Notes: generated by a model from the sequence alone, not told the origin. 64,000 bases of DNA from Nonlabens spongiae (GCF_002117125.1 NZ_CP019344.1:2508501-2572500); one strand, 5' to 3'; numbered from the stretch's first letter, positions 31,956 to 42,201 are shown. Program-made: numbers and translations.

Positions 31956-34900
31956 ATGGCTACAAGTAAAAGATATTGGAAAAGCACCGCTCAACTCGAG
32001 GATAATAACGAGATCGTAAAAGATCTTGAGCAAAAGGAGTTCGCTAATCCCATTCCTACTGAGCAATTCTTAGGTGATGACTCTGCTATGGCTGAGTCTA
32101 AAACCTCTAGAAGGGATTTCTTGAAATACGTTGGGTTCAGTACGGCTGCTGCGTCACTCGCTGCGTGTGAGGGCCCGGTGATCCATTCGGTACCCTATGT
32201 AAATCAACCAGAACAGATTGTTCCTGGAATAGCTAACTACTATGCGACCACCATCGCAAACGGTTATGACTTTGCAAGCGTTCTTGTAAAGACGAGAGAA
32301 GGTCGCCCGATAAAGATAGAAAGCAATCGCGATGCAAAATATCGTGGAAATGCAAATGCTAGGGTGCACGCCTCTGTACTTTCATTATATGACACGCAAA
32401 GACTTCAAGCGCCTTTAGTAAAAGGAGCTGAATCTAGCTGGGATAAACTTGATGGTGAGGTAGCTCAAAAGCTTAATCAGCTGGGAGGTAAAGAGCTTGT
32501 TGTTCTTACTGCTACTCATGCCAGCCCTTCCATGTCTAAAATCATAGAAAAGCTCAAAGCTAAGTACGGCAACGTGCGCGAAGTGGTTTATGACGCAGTA
32601 GGTGAAGACGCCGCTCTGGATGCTTTTGAAGGAAAATATGGGACTCGCGGTCTTGCTGACTATGATTTTACTGATGCAGAGTGCATCGTATCTATAGGCG
32701 CAGATTTTGTAGGTGATTGGCAAGGTGGTGGCTTTGATAAAGGTTACAGTGCGTCTCGCATCCCAAAAGATGGAAAAATGTCTCAGCATATACAGTTTGA
32801 GGCAAACATGAGTCTTTCTGGTGCTAATGCAGACAGAAGATACCCAGTAAAACCATCTGAACAGAAAGCGATAATTGCAGCGCTTTATTCTAAAATTGCA
32901 GGCGGGAGTTCTCCTTCCTTGCCGGCTAAAATTGAAAAAGCTGTTGAGCAAGCTGCTATTGCTTTGAAGAGAGGTGGTAGCAAATCTGTGGTGTTATGTG
33001 GTCTTTCTGATCGTGCTGCACAACAGTTGACACTATCCATTAATGAAGCGCTTTCAAGTACTATTATTGATACTGAGGAGCCTATCATGACGAGACAAGG
33101 TAGTCGTATGGCTGTTAAGAACCTCCTGCGAGAGATGAATTCAGGTAGCGTAGGTGCTGTTTTTGTACTGGGTGTAGATCCTGTCTATGCTTATGAAGAT
33201 AGTGACGCTTTCGCGAAAGCGTTCTCAAAAGTGCCTCTCAAAGTATCATTTGCAACTCGCAAAGATGCAACAGCTGAACTTTGTGACTATGTAGCAACCA
33301 CACCTCATTATTTAGAGTCTTGGGGTGATACCATGATCAAAAAAGGTCATGTTTACCTAACACAGCCTACTATTAAGCCACTCTTTGACACGCGTCAAGC
33401 ACAAGAAACGCTGTTAAAGTGGAGTGGTGATAATACATCATACAGAGACTTCTTGAAAAGCTCTGCTCAGGCAGATGGTTCTAACTGGAACAAATCTTTA
33501 CAAGACGGTTTTTATAAATCAAATGCTGACTTCATTGCTAACGACCTCGCTCCTCAAATGAGTGACGGCATGGCTTTAAGCGAGCTATCTAACGCTAAAG
33601 GAAGCAATGATTTTGAACTAGTTCTTTATACCAAAACTGCGGTAGGTGACGGTAAGCAAATCAATAACCCATGGTTGCAGGAATTGCCAGACCCTATCAC
33701 GCGTACGACATGGGATAATTACATGACCATTTCTATAGCTGATGCAGAAGAACTAGGAATTGAGAATTATAACGTAGCTAACGGTGCTCTAGACGGTAAT
33801 TACGCTGTTGTGAGTATGAATGGCGTAGAGCTTACGTTACCCGCCTTGATCCAGCCTGGTCAAGCAAAAGGTACCATAGGTATTGCTCTAGGTTATGGAC
33901 AAAAGAATGGTGTTCAAGAGGAAATGCAAACTGGTGTTAATGCTTACCCACTCTATAAGGATGGTGTCAATATACAGAGCGTAAAAGTTTCTGCAACTGC
34001 TGATGTTCATGAGTTTGCTTGTACACAGCTGCAGAATACCATGATGGGTCGTGACGTGATACGGGAGACTGATCTTGCAACATATCGCTCTGGAGATAAG
34101 GATGAGTTCAATCCGATGCCTGAGGTGTCATTGAACCACATCCCAACTAATGTGACAAGTCCTGATGTAGATCTATGGGAAGGTTTTGACCGTTCTGTAG
34201 GACATCACTTCAACATGTCAATTGATTTAAATGCGTGTACCGGTTGTGGTGCCTGTGTAATCGCTTGTCATGCGGAAAATAACGTGCCTGTTGTTGGTAA
34301 ATCTGAAGTGCGTAAGTCCCGTGACATGCACTGGTTGCGTATCGATAGGTATTATTCATCTACAGATAGTTTTGAAGATGATGAGGCTAAAAAAGATGGT
34401 TTCTCTGGATTGTTTGGAGACAATGGATCTCTAGGAGGATTTGGTGAACTTGAAATTCCAGCTGAAAATCCACAGGTAGCTTTTCAGCCTATTATGTGTC
34501 AACACTGTAATCACGCTCCGTGTGAAACAGTTTGTCCGGTAGCGGCAAGTGCACATGGTCGTCAGGGTCAAAACCACATGACTTATAACAGATGTGTAGG
34601 TACAAGATATTGTGCAAACAACTGTCCATATAAAGTACGCCGATTCAACTGGTTCCTTTACAATGGAAACGATGAGTTTGACTATCACATGAACAACGAC
34701 CTAGGTCGTATGGTAGTAAATCCTGATGTGACTGTACGTTCTAGAGGGGTTATGGAGAAATGTTCTATGTGTATGCAAATGACACAGATGACCATTCTTG
34801 AAGCCAAGAAAGAAGGTAGAATGATTAAGGATGGCGAGTTTGCTACAGCGTGTTCAAACGCTTGTATGGAAGGAGCCATCAAGTTTGGTGATATTAATGA

Positions 34901-35012
34901 TAAAGAATCTGAAATTTACAAATTAAAGCAGTCTGACAGAGCTTACCACTTGCTGGAAGAAGTTGGAACAGAGCCTAATGTATTGTATCAGGTTAAAGTA
35001 AGAAACGTATAA
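31956..35012 (+). CDS. actB: Alternative complex III subunit ActB, molybdopterin-like plus iron-sulfur subunit
   Basis: A 1018-residue subunit. The Tat-type signal SRRDFLKYVGF is at residues 51-61, with a possible lipobox Cys71 (SLAAC). The large middle part resembles a molybdopterin oxidoreductase. The C-terminal part carries four Fe-S clusters: CTGCGACVIAC near 761, CQHCNHAPCETVCP near 848, CVGTRYCANNCP near 879, and CSMC...CSNAC near 933-970. An exact 16-bp palindrome encodes AFAKA in YEDSDAFAKAFSK. It relays electrons from quinol toward the cytochrome subunits. Confidence 0.95.
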   Translation: MATSKRYWKSTAQLEDNNEIVKDLEQKEFANPIPTEQFLGDDSAMAESKTSRRDFLKYVGFSTAAASLAACEGPVIHSVPYVNQPEQIVPGIANYYATTIANGYDFASVLVKTREGRPIKIESNRDAKYRGNANARVHASVLSLYDTQRLQAPLVKGAESSWDKLDGEVAQKLNQLGGKELVVLTATHASPSMSKIIEKLKAKYGNVREVVYDAVGEDAALDAFEGKYGTRGLADYDFTDAECIVSIGADFVGDWQGGGFDKGYSASRIPKDGKMSQHIQFEANMSLSGANADRRYPVKPSEQKAIIAALYSKIAGGSSPSLPAKIEKAVEQAAIALKRGGSKSVVLCGLSDRAAQQLTLSINEALSSTIIDTEEPIMTRQGSRMAVKNLLREMNSGSVGAVFVLGVDPVYAYEDSDAFAKAFSKVPLKVSFATRKDATAELCDYVATTPHYLESWGDTMIKKGHVYLTQPTIKPLFDTRQAQETLLKWSGDNTSYRDFLKSSAQADGSNWNKSLQDGFYKSNADFIANDLAPQMSDGMALSELSNAKGSNDFELVLYTKTAVGDGKQINNPWLQELPDPITRTTWDNYMTISIADAEELGIENYNVANGALDGNYAVVSMNGVELTLPALIQPGQAKGTIGIALGYGQKNGVQEEMQTGVNAYPLYKDGVNIQSVKVSATADVHEFACTQLQNTMMGRDVIRETDLATYRSGDKDEFNPMPEVSLNHIPTNVTSPDVDLWEGFDRSVGHHFNMSIDLNACTGCGACVIACHAENNVPVVGKSEVRKSRDMHWLRIDRYYSSTDSFEDDEAKKDGFSGLFGDNGSLGGFGELEIPAENPQVAFQPIMCQHCNHAPCETVCPVAASAHGRQGQNHMTYNRCVGTRYCANNCPYKVRRFNWFLYNGNDEFDYHMNNDLGRMVVNPDVTVRSRGVMEKCSMCMQMTQMTILEAKKEGRMIKDGEFATACSNACMEGAIKFGDINDKESEIYKLKQSDRAYHLLEEVGTEPNVLYQVKVRNV
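33206..33221. repeat. 16-bp palindrome, copy 9 (in actB, read AFAKA)
   Basis: Exact copy in an otherwise conserved respiratory gene. Confidence 0.95.
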
Positions 35013-35038
35013 TTAACTAGGAAATTAATCAAGATATT

Positions 35039-36475
35039 ATGGCTCATTATGAAGCGTCCATAAGAAGACCTCTGGTTACTGGTGACAAGACCTATGGTGA
35101 TGTTACTAGAGATATCGTAGCTCCAGTTGAAGGAGAGGCAAATAAGCAGTGGTGGCTGGTTTTTTCAATCGCACTGATCGCTTTTCTTTATGGACTAGGC
35201 TGTATCATCTACACCGTTTCTACGGGAATAGGTGTTTGGGGATTGAATAAAACCATCGGTTGGGCATGGGACATTACCAACTTTGTATGGTGGGTAGGAA
35301 TTGGTCACGCTGGAACACTGATTTCTGCGGTATTGCTACTTTTTCGTCAAAAATGGAGAATGGCGATCAACCGTTCTGCAGAGGCGATGACGATTTTCTC
35401 GGTTATACAAGCAGGTTTGTTCCCAATTATTCACATGGGTCGTCCATGGTTGGCATACTGGGTATTACCTATCCCTAACCAATTTGGTTCTTTGTGGGTA
35501 AACTTCAACTCACCTCTTCTTTGGGACGTATTTGCAATTTCAACTTATCTTTCTGTATCCCTGGTTTTTTGGTGGACAGGATTGCTTCCTGACTTTGCAA
35601 TGATTCGCGACCGTGCGATCACGCCTTTCAATAAGAAGATCTACGGAATCTTATCATTTGGATGGAGTGGTAGAGCAAAGGATTGGCAACGTTTTGAAGA
35701 AGTTTCACTTGTTCTTGCAGGTCTCGCAACGCCACTTGTACTTTCTGTACACACGATTGTATCCTTTGACTTTGCAACTTCTGTGATTCCTGGATGGCAC
35801 ACTACGATTTTCCCACCTTACTTCGTTGCAGGTGCGGTATTCTCTGGATTTGCTATGGTAAACACGCTTTTGATTGTAATGCGTAAAGTGGTCAACCTTG
35901 AGAATTACATCACGATTCAACATATCGAATTGATGAACTTGGTCATTATGATTACGGGTTCTATAGTAGGTGTAGCATACATAACCGAGCTTTTTGTAGC
36001 ATGGTATTCGGGAGTTGAATATGAGCAGTACGCATTCTTGAACAGAGCAACGGGACCTTACTGGTGGGCTTACTGGTCTATGATGACTTGTAACGTGTTC
36101 TCTCCGCAGTTCATGTGGTTCAAGAAATTAAGAACCAGTATCATGTTCAGTTTTGTGATCTCAATTGTGGTGAACATAGGGATGTGGTTTGAGCGTTTCG
36201 TGATTATCGTTACTTCTTTGCACAGAGACTACATTCCGTCTTCATGGACAATGTTTTCACCTACATTTGTTGATATAGGTATTTTCATTGGGACAATAGG
36301 ATTCTTCTTTGTACTCTTCTTACTGTACTCTAGGACGTTCCCAGTAATTGCACAGGCAGAGGTGAAATCGATTTTGAAGTCTAGTGGAAGTAAATACAAG
36401 ACTTTACGAGAAAATAAAATGACGTCTAACACTGCTAATTCATCAGGTGACCCGATTGCTCACCCTAGCAAATAG
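35039..36475 (+). CDS. actC: Alternative complex III subunit ActC (NrfD-like)
   Basis: A 478-residue polytopic membrane protein of the NrfD/PsrC family that binds quinol and anchors ActB. About ten membrane helices are visible, beginning with WWLVFSIALIAFLYGLGCI. It contains the NrfD-type segments FVWWVGIGHAGTLISAVLLLF and HTIVSFDFATSVIPGWHTTI. Transmembrane His and Asp residues such as those in VSFDFA are the type implicated in quinone binding in the family. Its short cytoplasmic tail is Ser/Asn-rich. Lies 26 bp after actB. Confidence 0.95.
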   Translation: MAHYEASIRRPLVTGDKTYGDVTRDIVAPVEGEANKQWWLVFSIALIAFLYGLGCIIYTVSTGIGVWGLNKTIGWAWDITNFVWWVGIGHAGTLISAVLLLFRQKWRMAINRSAEAMTIFSVIQAGLFPIIHMGRPWLAYWVLPIPNQFGSLWVNFNSPLLWDVFAISTYLSVSLVFWWTGLLPDFAMIRDRAITPFNKKIYGILSFGWSGRAKDWQRFEEVSLVLAGLATPLVLSVHTIVSFDFATSVIPGWHTTIFPPYFVAGAVFSGFAMVNTLLIVMRKVVNLENYITIQHIELMNLVIMITGSIVGVAYITELFVAWYSGVEYEQYAFLNRATGPYWWAYWSMMTCNVFSPQFMWFKKLRTSIMFSFVISIVVNIGMWFERFVIIVTSLHRDYIPSSWTMFSPTFVDIGIFIGTIGFFFVLFLLYSRTFPVIAQAEVKSILKSSGSKYKTLRENKMTSNTANSSGDPIAHPSK

Positions 36476-36487
36476 ACCAGAGATATT

Positions 36488-37024
36488 ATGGCAACACACA
36501 AAATACACGCCCTTTATGCTGATGATGATGTCTTACTCAGAGCGGTAAAACTGATCAAGGAGCAGAAGTATCATATTGAAGAAGTTTTTTGCCCATTTCC
36601 AGTACACGGACTTGAAAAAGCTATGGGTATTGCAGACACGAGACTTGCTATTAATGCATTCCTCTATGGTCTGGTTGGATTATCTGTAGCTACGGTAATG
36701 ATGAATTACATCATGATTGAAGACTGGCCGCAAAATATAGGTGGAAAGCCTAGTTTTTCTTACCTACAAAATATGCCGGCTTTTGTACCGATCATGTTTG
36801 AGCTTACAGTTTTTTTTGCTGCTCACTTAATGGTCATTACTTTTTATTTGAGAAGCCGCTTGTGGCCCTTCAAAAAAGCTGAGAATCCAGATGTGCGCAC
36901 CACAGATGATCACTTCCTAATGGAGATTGATGCATACGGTGAGGATATAGATTCAATCACAAAATTCATTTACGATACAGGCGCGACAGAGATAAGCCTT
37001 ATCGATAATAAAGACGATCATTAA
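36488..37024 (+). CDS. actD: Alternative complex III subunit ActD (DUF3341)
   Basis: A 178-residue membrane subunit of the DUF3341 family. The N-terminal soluble part has HALYADDDVLLRAVKLIKEQ and EEVFCPFPVHGLEKAMG, followed by two membrane helices (about 57-75 and 100-122). Its C-terminal tail ends in GATEISLIDNKD. It contacts ActC and ActF in ACIII structures. Its stop codon overlaps the actE start by 1 bp. Confidence 0.95.
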   Translation: MATHKIHALYADDDVLLRAVKLIKEQKYHIEEVFCPFPVHGLEKAMGIADTRLAINAFLYGLVGLSVATVMMNYIMIEDWPQNIGGKPSFSYLQNMPAFVPIMFELTVFFAAHLMVITFYLRSRLWPFKKAENPDVRTTDDHFLMEIDAYGEDIDSITKFIYDTGATEISLIDNKDDH

Positions 37025-37782
37025 TGAAGAAGTCGTATTTAAATTTATTATATGTCTTTATTGCAGCAGCACTCGTGGCTTGCGGCGATGGTCAAGATAA
37101 AGAGGTAGATGCTAGTTCAGATCGTTCTGTACAGTATTTCCCAAATATGTATCAAGACGTAGGCTACAGTACCTATGGTGAAGGAGAGATCTTTCCAAAC
37201 AATGTCGAGGCACAGAAGCCAGTTGAGGGTACTGTGTCGAGAGGCTGGATGCCTTATGAGTACGAGGATACTAATGAGGGTTACGCTTCCGCGAAAGCGA
37301 ACTTAAATAACCCACTTCCCTACACGGAAGAAAATGTTACCGAAGGGCAGGTGCTTTATAATATCTACTGTGCTATATGCCATGGAGAAAAAGGAAAGGG
37401 TCAGGGACACCTAGTAAAAACCGAAAAGATTTTGGGTGTTCCTAGTTATGACGCTCGTGAGATTACGCAAGGTTCTATCTATCACGTAATGTACTATGGA
37501 ATCAACTATATGGGATCCTATGCATCCCAGACTTCTATTGAAGAGCGCTGGCAGATAGCTCACTATGTAGACAAACTCACCAAAGAGCTTAAAGGTGAGC
37601 CATCTAGAGAATTTGAGGAAGGAAATAATGATGGACTTTTTGCAGCTTACGATCAGGATATGAACCCTGAGAACACTAAGGAAGAAGATAAAGATTCTGA
37701 AGTCGAGCAACCGACTTTGCAGCCAGGAGAGATTGAGGAAATGCAGGAAGAAACAAATACAAATACTAGCGGCGACCAGTAG
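37024..37782 (+). CDS. actE: Alternative complex III subunit ActE, monoheme cytochrome c lipoprotein
   Basis: A 252-residue cytochrome c. The N-terminal lipoprotein signal (MKKSYLNLLYVFIAAALVAC, lipobox Cys20) would anchor it in the membrane. The heme motif CAICH is near residue 117, and the axial Met is probably in the YGINYMGSYASQ segment. An imperfect copy of the 16-bp palindrome encodes ASAKA (YASAKANLN). The C-terminal tail of about 60 residues is acidic and disordered. It probably passes electrons from ActA/ActB to the oxidase. Confidence 0.92.
   Translation: MKKSYLNLLYVFIAAALVACGDGQDKEVDASSDRSVQYFPNMYQDVGYSTYGEGEIFPNNVEAQKPVEGTVSRGWMPYEYEDTNEGYASAKANLNNPLPYTEENVTEGQVLYNIYCAICHGEKGKGQGHLVKTEKILGVPSYDAREITQGSIYHVMYYGINYMGSYASQTSIEERWQIAHYVDKLTKELKGEPSREFEEGNNDGLFAAYDQDMNPENTKEEDKDSEVEQPTLQPGEIEEMQEETNTNTSGDQ
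37284..37299. repeat. 16-bp palindrome variant with one mismatch (in actE)
   Basis: CGCTTCCGCGAAAGCG differs from the exact repeat by a single T-to-C change, which turns the Phe codon of AFAKA into Ser. Confidence 0.8.
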
Positions 37783-37801
37783 GTCATAGAAGTTTATATA
37801 T

Positions 37802-39193
37802 ATGTACACTCTTACAAGCAAATTGAAGATTTTCGCGATAGTACTTATGGTATTAGGTGCGATTCTTACGGTAGCTGGCTTTTTAACGGTGCCCAGCGAT
37901 GAAGACATTGAGCATATGGTCGCTAATCATGGTATAGAACATCATGAAGGTGAACATTATAATAAAGTAGGCGAAGATCATGAAACCATGGTTCATGGAA
38001 GTGAATCGCACCCCATGAACAGTGTCCATGGAGATAATCATCACGGTGATGAGGCTCACCACGGTAGCGATACTGATGTGGAGCACGTAACCCATCAGGT
38101 TCATAATAGACCATGGTCGGCGGTATATGTAGCTGCATTCTTCTTTTTCATGATTGGCCTTGGTGCTCTTGTTTTTCTGGCTCTACAGAAAGCTGCGCAA
38201 GCTGGTTGGTCTGTTGTCCTTTTCAGGGTAATGGAAGGAATTAGTGCTTATATATTGCCTGGTGGAATCATCATGTTTATCTTGCTGCTTCTCGCTTCAT
38301 TCCATATTACCCATATCTTCCATTGGATGGATCCTGAGGTGATTGACCCTTCTAACCCTCATTATGATGAGCTTATTGCTGGTAAAACTGGTTTCTTAAA
38401 TGTTCCCTTCTTTTTAGCTCGAGCAGCAGCCTTCCTAATAGGTTGGAATCTTTACCGATGGAATATCAGAAAGTTCAGCTTGAAACAAGATGAGGAGCCT
38501 AAGGACAATGTATGGTACAAAAAGGGCTTCAAGCATTCTGCTATGTTCTTGGTATTTTTCTTGGTGACTGAATCAATCATGGCTTGGGACTGGATTATGA
38601 GTTTTGATCCCCACTGGTTCTCAACACTTTTTGCATGGTATATTCTTGCGGGCATGATGGTAACCGCCATTACTACGATAGCTATCGTAACCATCTTCTT
38701 GAAGAATTGTGGATACCTAGAGTACGTTAACGACAGTCATATTCATGACTTGGCTAAGTTCATGTTTGGTTTTAGTGTTTTCTGGACTTACCTATGGTTC
38801 TCACAGTTTATGTTGATCTGGTATTCAAACGTCCCTGAAGAGGTGACTTATTTTGTAACTCGTATAGAAGATTACAACTTAGTATTCTTTGGTATGGTAG
38901 CGATTAATTTCTTACTTCCTGTATTGATATTGATGAATTCTGATTTCAAACGTAGAAATTGGTTTGTAGTTACTGCTGGGCTATTTATAATAATCGGCCA
39001 CTATTTAGACATATATGTCGCGGTAATGCCAGCGACAGTTGGTAAATCTTGGTTTATAGGATTACCAGAAATAGGAGCATTCTTGTTGTTCGGTGGGTTA
39101 TTTATTTTAACAGTGTTCTACACGTTAACTAAAGCACCTTTATCCGTCAAAGAAGATCCATATTTAGGTGAGAGTAAACACTTCCACTATTAA
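37802..39193 (+). CDS. actF: Alternative complex III subunit ActF (NrfD-like quinone-binding subunit)
   Basis: A 463-residue membrane protein, the second NrfD-like subunit of ACIII. After the first helix (about 9-29) it has a His-rich periplasmic or cytoplasmic loop (about 40-100) with many His-Gly-Asp repeats, then nine or so further membrane helices. Landmarks include LASFHITHIFHWMDPEVIDP, MAWDWIMSFDPHWFSTLFAW and GHYLDIYVAVMP. The His-rich loop is a lineage feature of unknown role. Confidence 0.94.
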   Translation: MYTLTSKLKIFAIVLMVLGAILTVAGFLTVPSDEDIEHMVANHGIEHHEGEHYNKVGEDHETMVHGSESHPMNSVHGDNHHGDEAHHGSDTDVEHVTHQVHNRPWSAVYVAAFFFFMIGLGALVFLALQKAAQAGWSVVLFRVMEGISAYILPGGIIMFILLLLASFHITHIFHWMDPEVIDPSNPHYDELIAGKTGFLNVPFFLARAAAFLIGWNLYRWNIRKFSLKQDEEPKDNVWYKKGFKHSAMFLVFFLVTESIMAWDWIMSFDPHWFSTLFAWYILAGMMVTAITTIAIVTIFLKNCGYLEYVNDSHIHDLAKFMFGFSVFWTYLWFSQFMLIWYSNVPEEVTYFVTRIEDYNLVFFGMVAINFLLPVLILMNSDFKRRNWFVVTAGLFIIIGHYLDIYVAVMPATVGKSWFIGLPEIGAFLLFGGLFILTVFYTLTKAPLSVKEDPYLGESKHFHY

Positions 39194-39218
39194 AATTTTA
39201 TAAGAGAAATACACTGTA

Positions 39219-40298
39219 ATGACAGCATTTTTAATAATTCTTATTGCAGCCTTACTCGTAATATCGATTTGGCAGATTTCTAAGATTGTAAGTTTAGGTA
39301 AAGCACCGGAGCCAGATACTGAAATGGCTGAAGTTGCAAATGATCAAGACAACAAACGCAACGGTCAGGGAATGCTCATCTTTGTGATTGCCATGTATAT
39401 CATGATGATTGCATGTTTCATAGCATATCAAGACTTCTTCTTACCAGATGCTGGTTCTGCTCATGGAGCTGAATATGACAACTTACTTCTACTTACAACA
39501 GTCATCATTATGATTGTTCAGGTGTTGACACAAGGTTTACTTCATTACTTTTCTTACAAGTATCACGGTAAAAAGGGACAAAGAGCACTTTTCTATGCAG
39601 ATAATGATCGTTTGGAGTTTATCTGGACAGCAATTCCAGTTGTAGTGCTCGCAGGTTTGATCCTTTGGGGATTATTCTCTTGGAATGATATCATGGATGC
39701 CTCAACAGATGACGATCCACTAATTGTAGAAGTATATGCTTATCAGTTTGGTTGGAAAGTCCGTTACAGTGGAGCAGATAATATTCTTGGAGACGCAAAT
39801 GTGCGATTTATAGAAGGTTCCAATCAGTTAGGTATTGATCCTACTGACGCTGATGGTATGGATGACAAAGTTTCTAATGTAGCCATTCATTTGCCTGTAG
39901 ACCGTCCGGTACTTTTTAAATTTAGAAGTCAAGATGTGCTTCACAGTGCTTATATGCCACATTTTAGGGCTCAAATGAATGTAGTTCCAGGAATGGTTAC
40001 ACAGTTTAAGTTCACTCCTACAGTTACTTCTGAAGACTTCCGTTCCACAGAATTTATGACTGAAAAGGTTCGTAAGATTAATGAAATTCGTCGACAAAGA
40101 AGTGAGGAATTAGTAGCCAACGGTGACGTTGCTTTAGACCCTTACGAGTTCGAGTATTACTTGTTATGTAATAAAATATGTGGATCCAGCCACTATAACA
40201 TGCAAATACCGATCATCGTTGAAAGCCAAGAGGACTACCAAGAATGGTTAGACTCACAACAAACATTTGAAGAAACTTTAGCGAGCACAGAAAATTAA
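39219..40298 (+). CDS. coxB: Cytochrome c oxidase subunit II
   Basis: A 359-residue oxidase subunit that receives electrons from cytochrome c at a dinuclear copper (CuA) site. An extra N-terminal membrane helix is followed by the two family helices (about 48-67 and 88-108). The cupredoxin domain contains YQFGWKVRYSG and SQDVLHSAYMPHFRAQMNVV. The CuA motif is CNKICGSSHYNM, with Lys where most subunits have Glu between the cysteines. The operon position after actF links ACIII and oxidase, which form a supercomplex in related species. Confidence 0.95.
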   Translation: MTAFLIILIAALLVISIWQISKIVSLGKAPEPDTEMAEVANDQDNKRNGQGMLIFVIAMYIMMIACFIAYQDFFLPDAGSAHGAEYDNLLLLTTVIIMIVQVLTQGLLHYFSYKYHGKKGQRALFYADNDRLEFIWTAIPVVVLAGLILWGLFSWNDIMDASTDDDPLIVEVYAYQFGWKVRYSGADNILGDANVRFIEGSNQLGIDPTDADGMDDKVSNVAIHLPVDRPVLFKFRSQDVLHSAYMPHFRAQMNVVPGMVTQFKFTPTVTSEDFRSTEFMTEKVRKINEIRRQRSEELVANGDVALDPYEFEYYLLCNKICGSSHYNMQIPIIVESQEDYQEWLDSQQTFEETLASTEN

Positions 40299-40302
40299 GA
40301 TT

Positions 40303-42120
40303 ATGGGACAAGCTATTGCGGTTGCAGATCACAGTCACGATGAACACCACCACCATCACAAAGAAACTTTTGTAACTAAGTATATTTTCTCTACAGACCA
40401 TAAGATGATTGCTAAGCAATATCTTATTACAGGTTTGATCATGGGAGCTATAGGTATTCTCATGTCTATCTTGATGAGAATGCAGCTAGCTAATCCAGGA
40501 GAACCTAGCGTTGTATTCAGTGCATTACTTGGTAAATGGGCTCCTGAGGGAGTTATGGATCCTAGTATCTACTTGGCTCTAGTAACAATCCACGGTACCA
40601 TCATGGTATTCTTCGTATTGACGGCTGGACTGAGTGGAACATTCTCTAACTTCTTGATCCCCCTTCAGATCGGTGCTCGAGATATGGCGTCAGGGTTCCT
40701 AAATATGGTTTCTTACTGGTTGTTTTTTCTCTCATCTGTTATTATGCTATCATCTCTTTTTGTAGAGATGGGACCAGCGGCTGCGGGTTGGACGATCTAT
40801 CCACCCTTGAGTGCACTTCCTGAAGCAATGCCTAACTCAGGTATGGGTATGACATTATGGTTGGTTTCCATGGCAATTTTCATCGCATCTTCGTTACTTG
40901 GTTCTTTGAATTATGTAGTTACAGTAATTAACATGAGAACTAAAGGAATGTCGATGACTCGTTTACCATTGACAATCTGGGCATTTTTCGTTACTGCCAT
41001 CATTGGTATTGTCTCTTTCCCAGTTCTTCTATCTGCAGCTTTGATGTTGATCATGGATAGAAGTTTTGGAACTTCATTCTTCCTTTCAGATATTTATATT
41101 AAAGGAGAAGTATTAGCTAATCAAGGTGGGTCTCCAGTTTTATTTGAACACTTATTCTGGTTCTTGGGGCATCCTGAGGTTTATATTGTATTACTTCCAG
41201 CATTAGGTATTACCTCAGAGATTATTGCTACAAACTCTCGTAAGCCGATTTTTGGTTACCGTGCGATGGTCGCATCGATATTAGCAATCGCATTCCTATC
41301 GACAATCGTGTGGGGCCACCACATGTTCGTATCAGGTATGAATCCCTTCTTAGGATCTGTATTTACCTTCACTACATTGTTGATTGCAATTCCTTCAGCA
41401 GTTAAAGCATTTAACTATATCACTACACTTTGGAAAGGTAATTTGCAAATGAACCCGGCGATGCTGTTCTCCATAGGTTTGGTATCAACATTTATTTCTG
41501 GGGGTCTTACAGGAATCATTTTAGGAGATAGTACACTCGACATTAATGTCCACGACACGTACTTTGTAGTTGCTCACTTCCACTTGGTAATGGGTATATC
41601 TGCACTCTATGGTCTCTTTGCTGGTGTGTATCACTGGTTCCCTAAGATGTTCAATAGAATGATGAACAAGAATCTTGGGTATGTCCATTTCTGGCTTACA
41701 GCAATAGGTGCTTACGGAGTTTTCTTCCCGATGCACTTTATAGGTATGGCTGGTTTGCCACGTAGATATTATGAGAATACAAACTTCCCTTACTTTGACG
41801 ATTTACTAGACACGAATAAGTTAATTACGTATTTTGCAATCGCTACTGCGTTTGCTCAGTTGTTCTTTGTATACAACTTTGTAAAATCGATTTTCTACGG
41901 TAAAAAAGCTCCGGCTAATCCATGGAAGTCTAACACACTTGAGTGGACTACAGGAGATAAACACATCCACGGTAACTGGGAGGGTCCTATTCCTCATGTG
42001 TACCGTTGGGCTTACGATTACAGTAAGTTGAATGACAACGATGAATACGTGATTCCAGGGCAGGATTATGCTCCTCAGCACATTCCACTCCAAGAGGGAG
42101 AAGAGGAATTGAATCACTAA
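40303..42120 (+). CDS. coxA: Cytochrome c oxidase subunit I
   Basis: A 605-residue heme-copper oxidase catalytic subunit with at least twelve membrane helices. Visible motifs are ATIHGTIMVFFV-type helix II (heme a ligand), WFLGHPEVYIVLLPALGI with the CuB-ligand His and cross-linked Tyr, WGHHMFVSGM with two more CuB ligands, and HDTYFVVAHFHLVMG carrying the heme ligands. The N-terminus is His-rich (HSHDEHHHHHKE). It reduces O2 to water and pumps protons. Last gene of the operon, followed by a strong terminator. Confidence 0.97.
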   Translation: MGQAIAVADHSHDEHHHHHKETFVTKYIFSTDHKMIAKQYLITGLIMGAIGILMSILMRMQLANPGEPSVVFSALLGKWAPEGVMDPSIYLALVTIHGTIMVFFVLTAGLSGTFSNFLIPLQIGARDMASGFLNMVSYWLFFLSSVIMLSSLFVEMGPAAAGWTIYPPLSALPEAMPNSGMGMTLWLVSMAIFIASSLLGSLNYVVTVINMRTKGMSMTRLPLTIWAFFVTAIIGIVSFPVLLSAALMLIMDRSFGTSFFLSDIYIKGEVLANQGGSPVLFEHLFWFLGHPEVYIVLLPALGITSEIIATNSRKPIFGYRAMVASILAIAFLSTIVWGHHMFVSGMNPFLGSVFTFTTLLIAIPSAVKAFNYITTLWKGNLQMNPAMLFSIGLVSTFISGGLTGIILGDSTLDINVHDTYFVVAHFHLVMGISALYGLFAGVYHWFPKMFNRMMNKNLGYVHFWLTAIGAYGVFFPMHFIGMAGLPRRYYENTNFPYFDDLLDTNKLITYFAIATAFAQLFFVYNFVKSIFYGKKAPANPWKSNTLEWTTGDKHIHGNWEGPIPHVYRWAYDYSKLNDNDEYVIPGQDYAPQHIPLQEGEEELNH

Positions 42121-42143
42121 TAAATAAGTTTGATAGATATTAG

Positions 42144-42171
42144 AAAGGCTCGCAATTAAGCGAGCCTTTTT
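42144..42171 (+). terminator. Intrinsic terminator of the respiratory operon
   Basis: AAAGGCTCGC (42144-42153), loop AATTAA, GCGAGCCTTT (42160-42169) and a T tail to 42171. Perfect 10-bp stem. Confidence 0.93.
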
Positions 42172-42185
42172 GATTTTGGTAAGTA

Positions 42186-42201
42186 CGCTTTCGCGAAAGC
42201 G
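42186..42201. repeat. 16-bp palindrome, copy 10 (intergenic, convergent)
   Basis: Exact copy, extended by TA on both sides (42184-42203). It lies between the terminator at 42144 and the end of the peroxiredoxin gene. Confidence 0.95.

Noticed and set aside
40150..40210. Lys in the CuA motif of CoxB as a defect
   Set aside because: CNKICGSSHYNM keeps both Cys, the His and the Met ligands. The Glu position contributes only a backbone carbonyl, and Bacteroidota oxidases, as I recall, often have this form.
42144..42201. Palindrome at 42186 considered as the terminator of coxA
   Set aside because: A proper stem with a T-run already lies at 42144-42171. Other palindrome copies are inside genes or in divergent gaps and lack a T-run.
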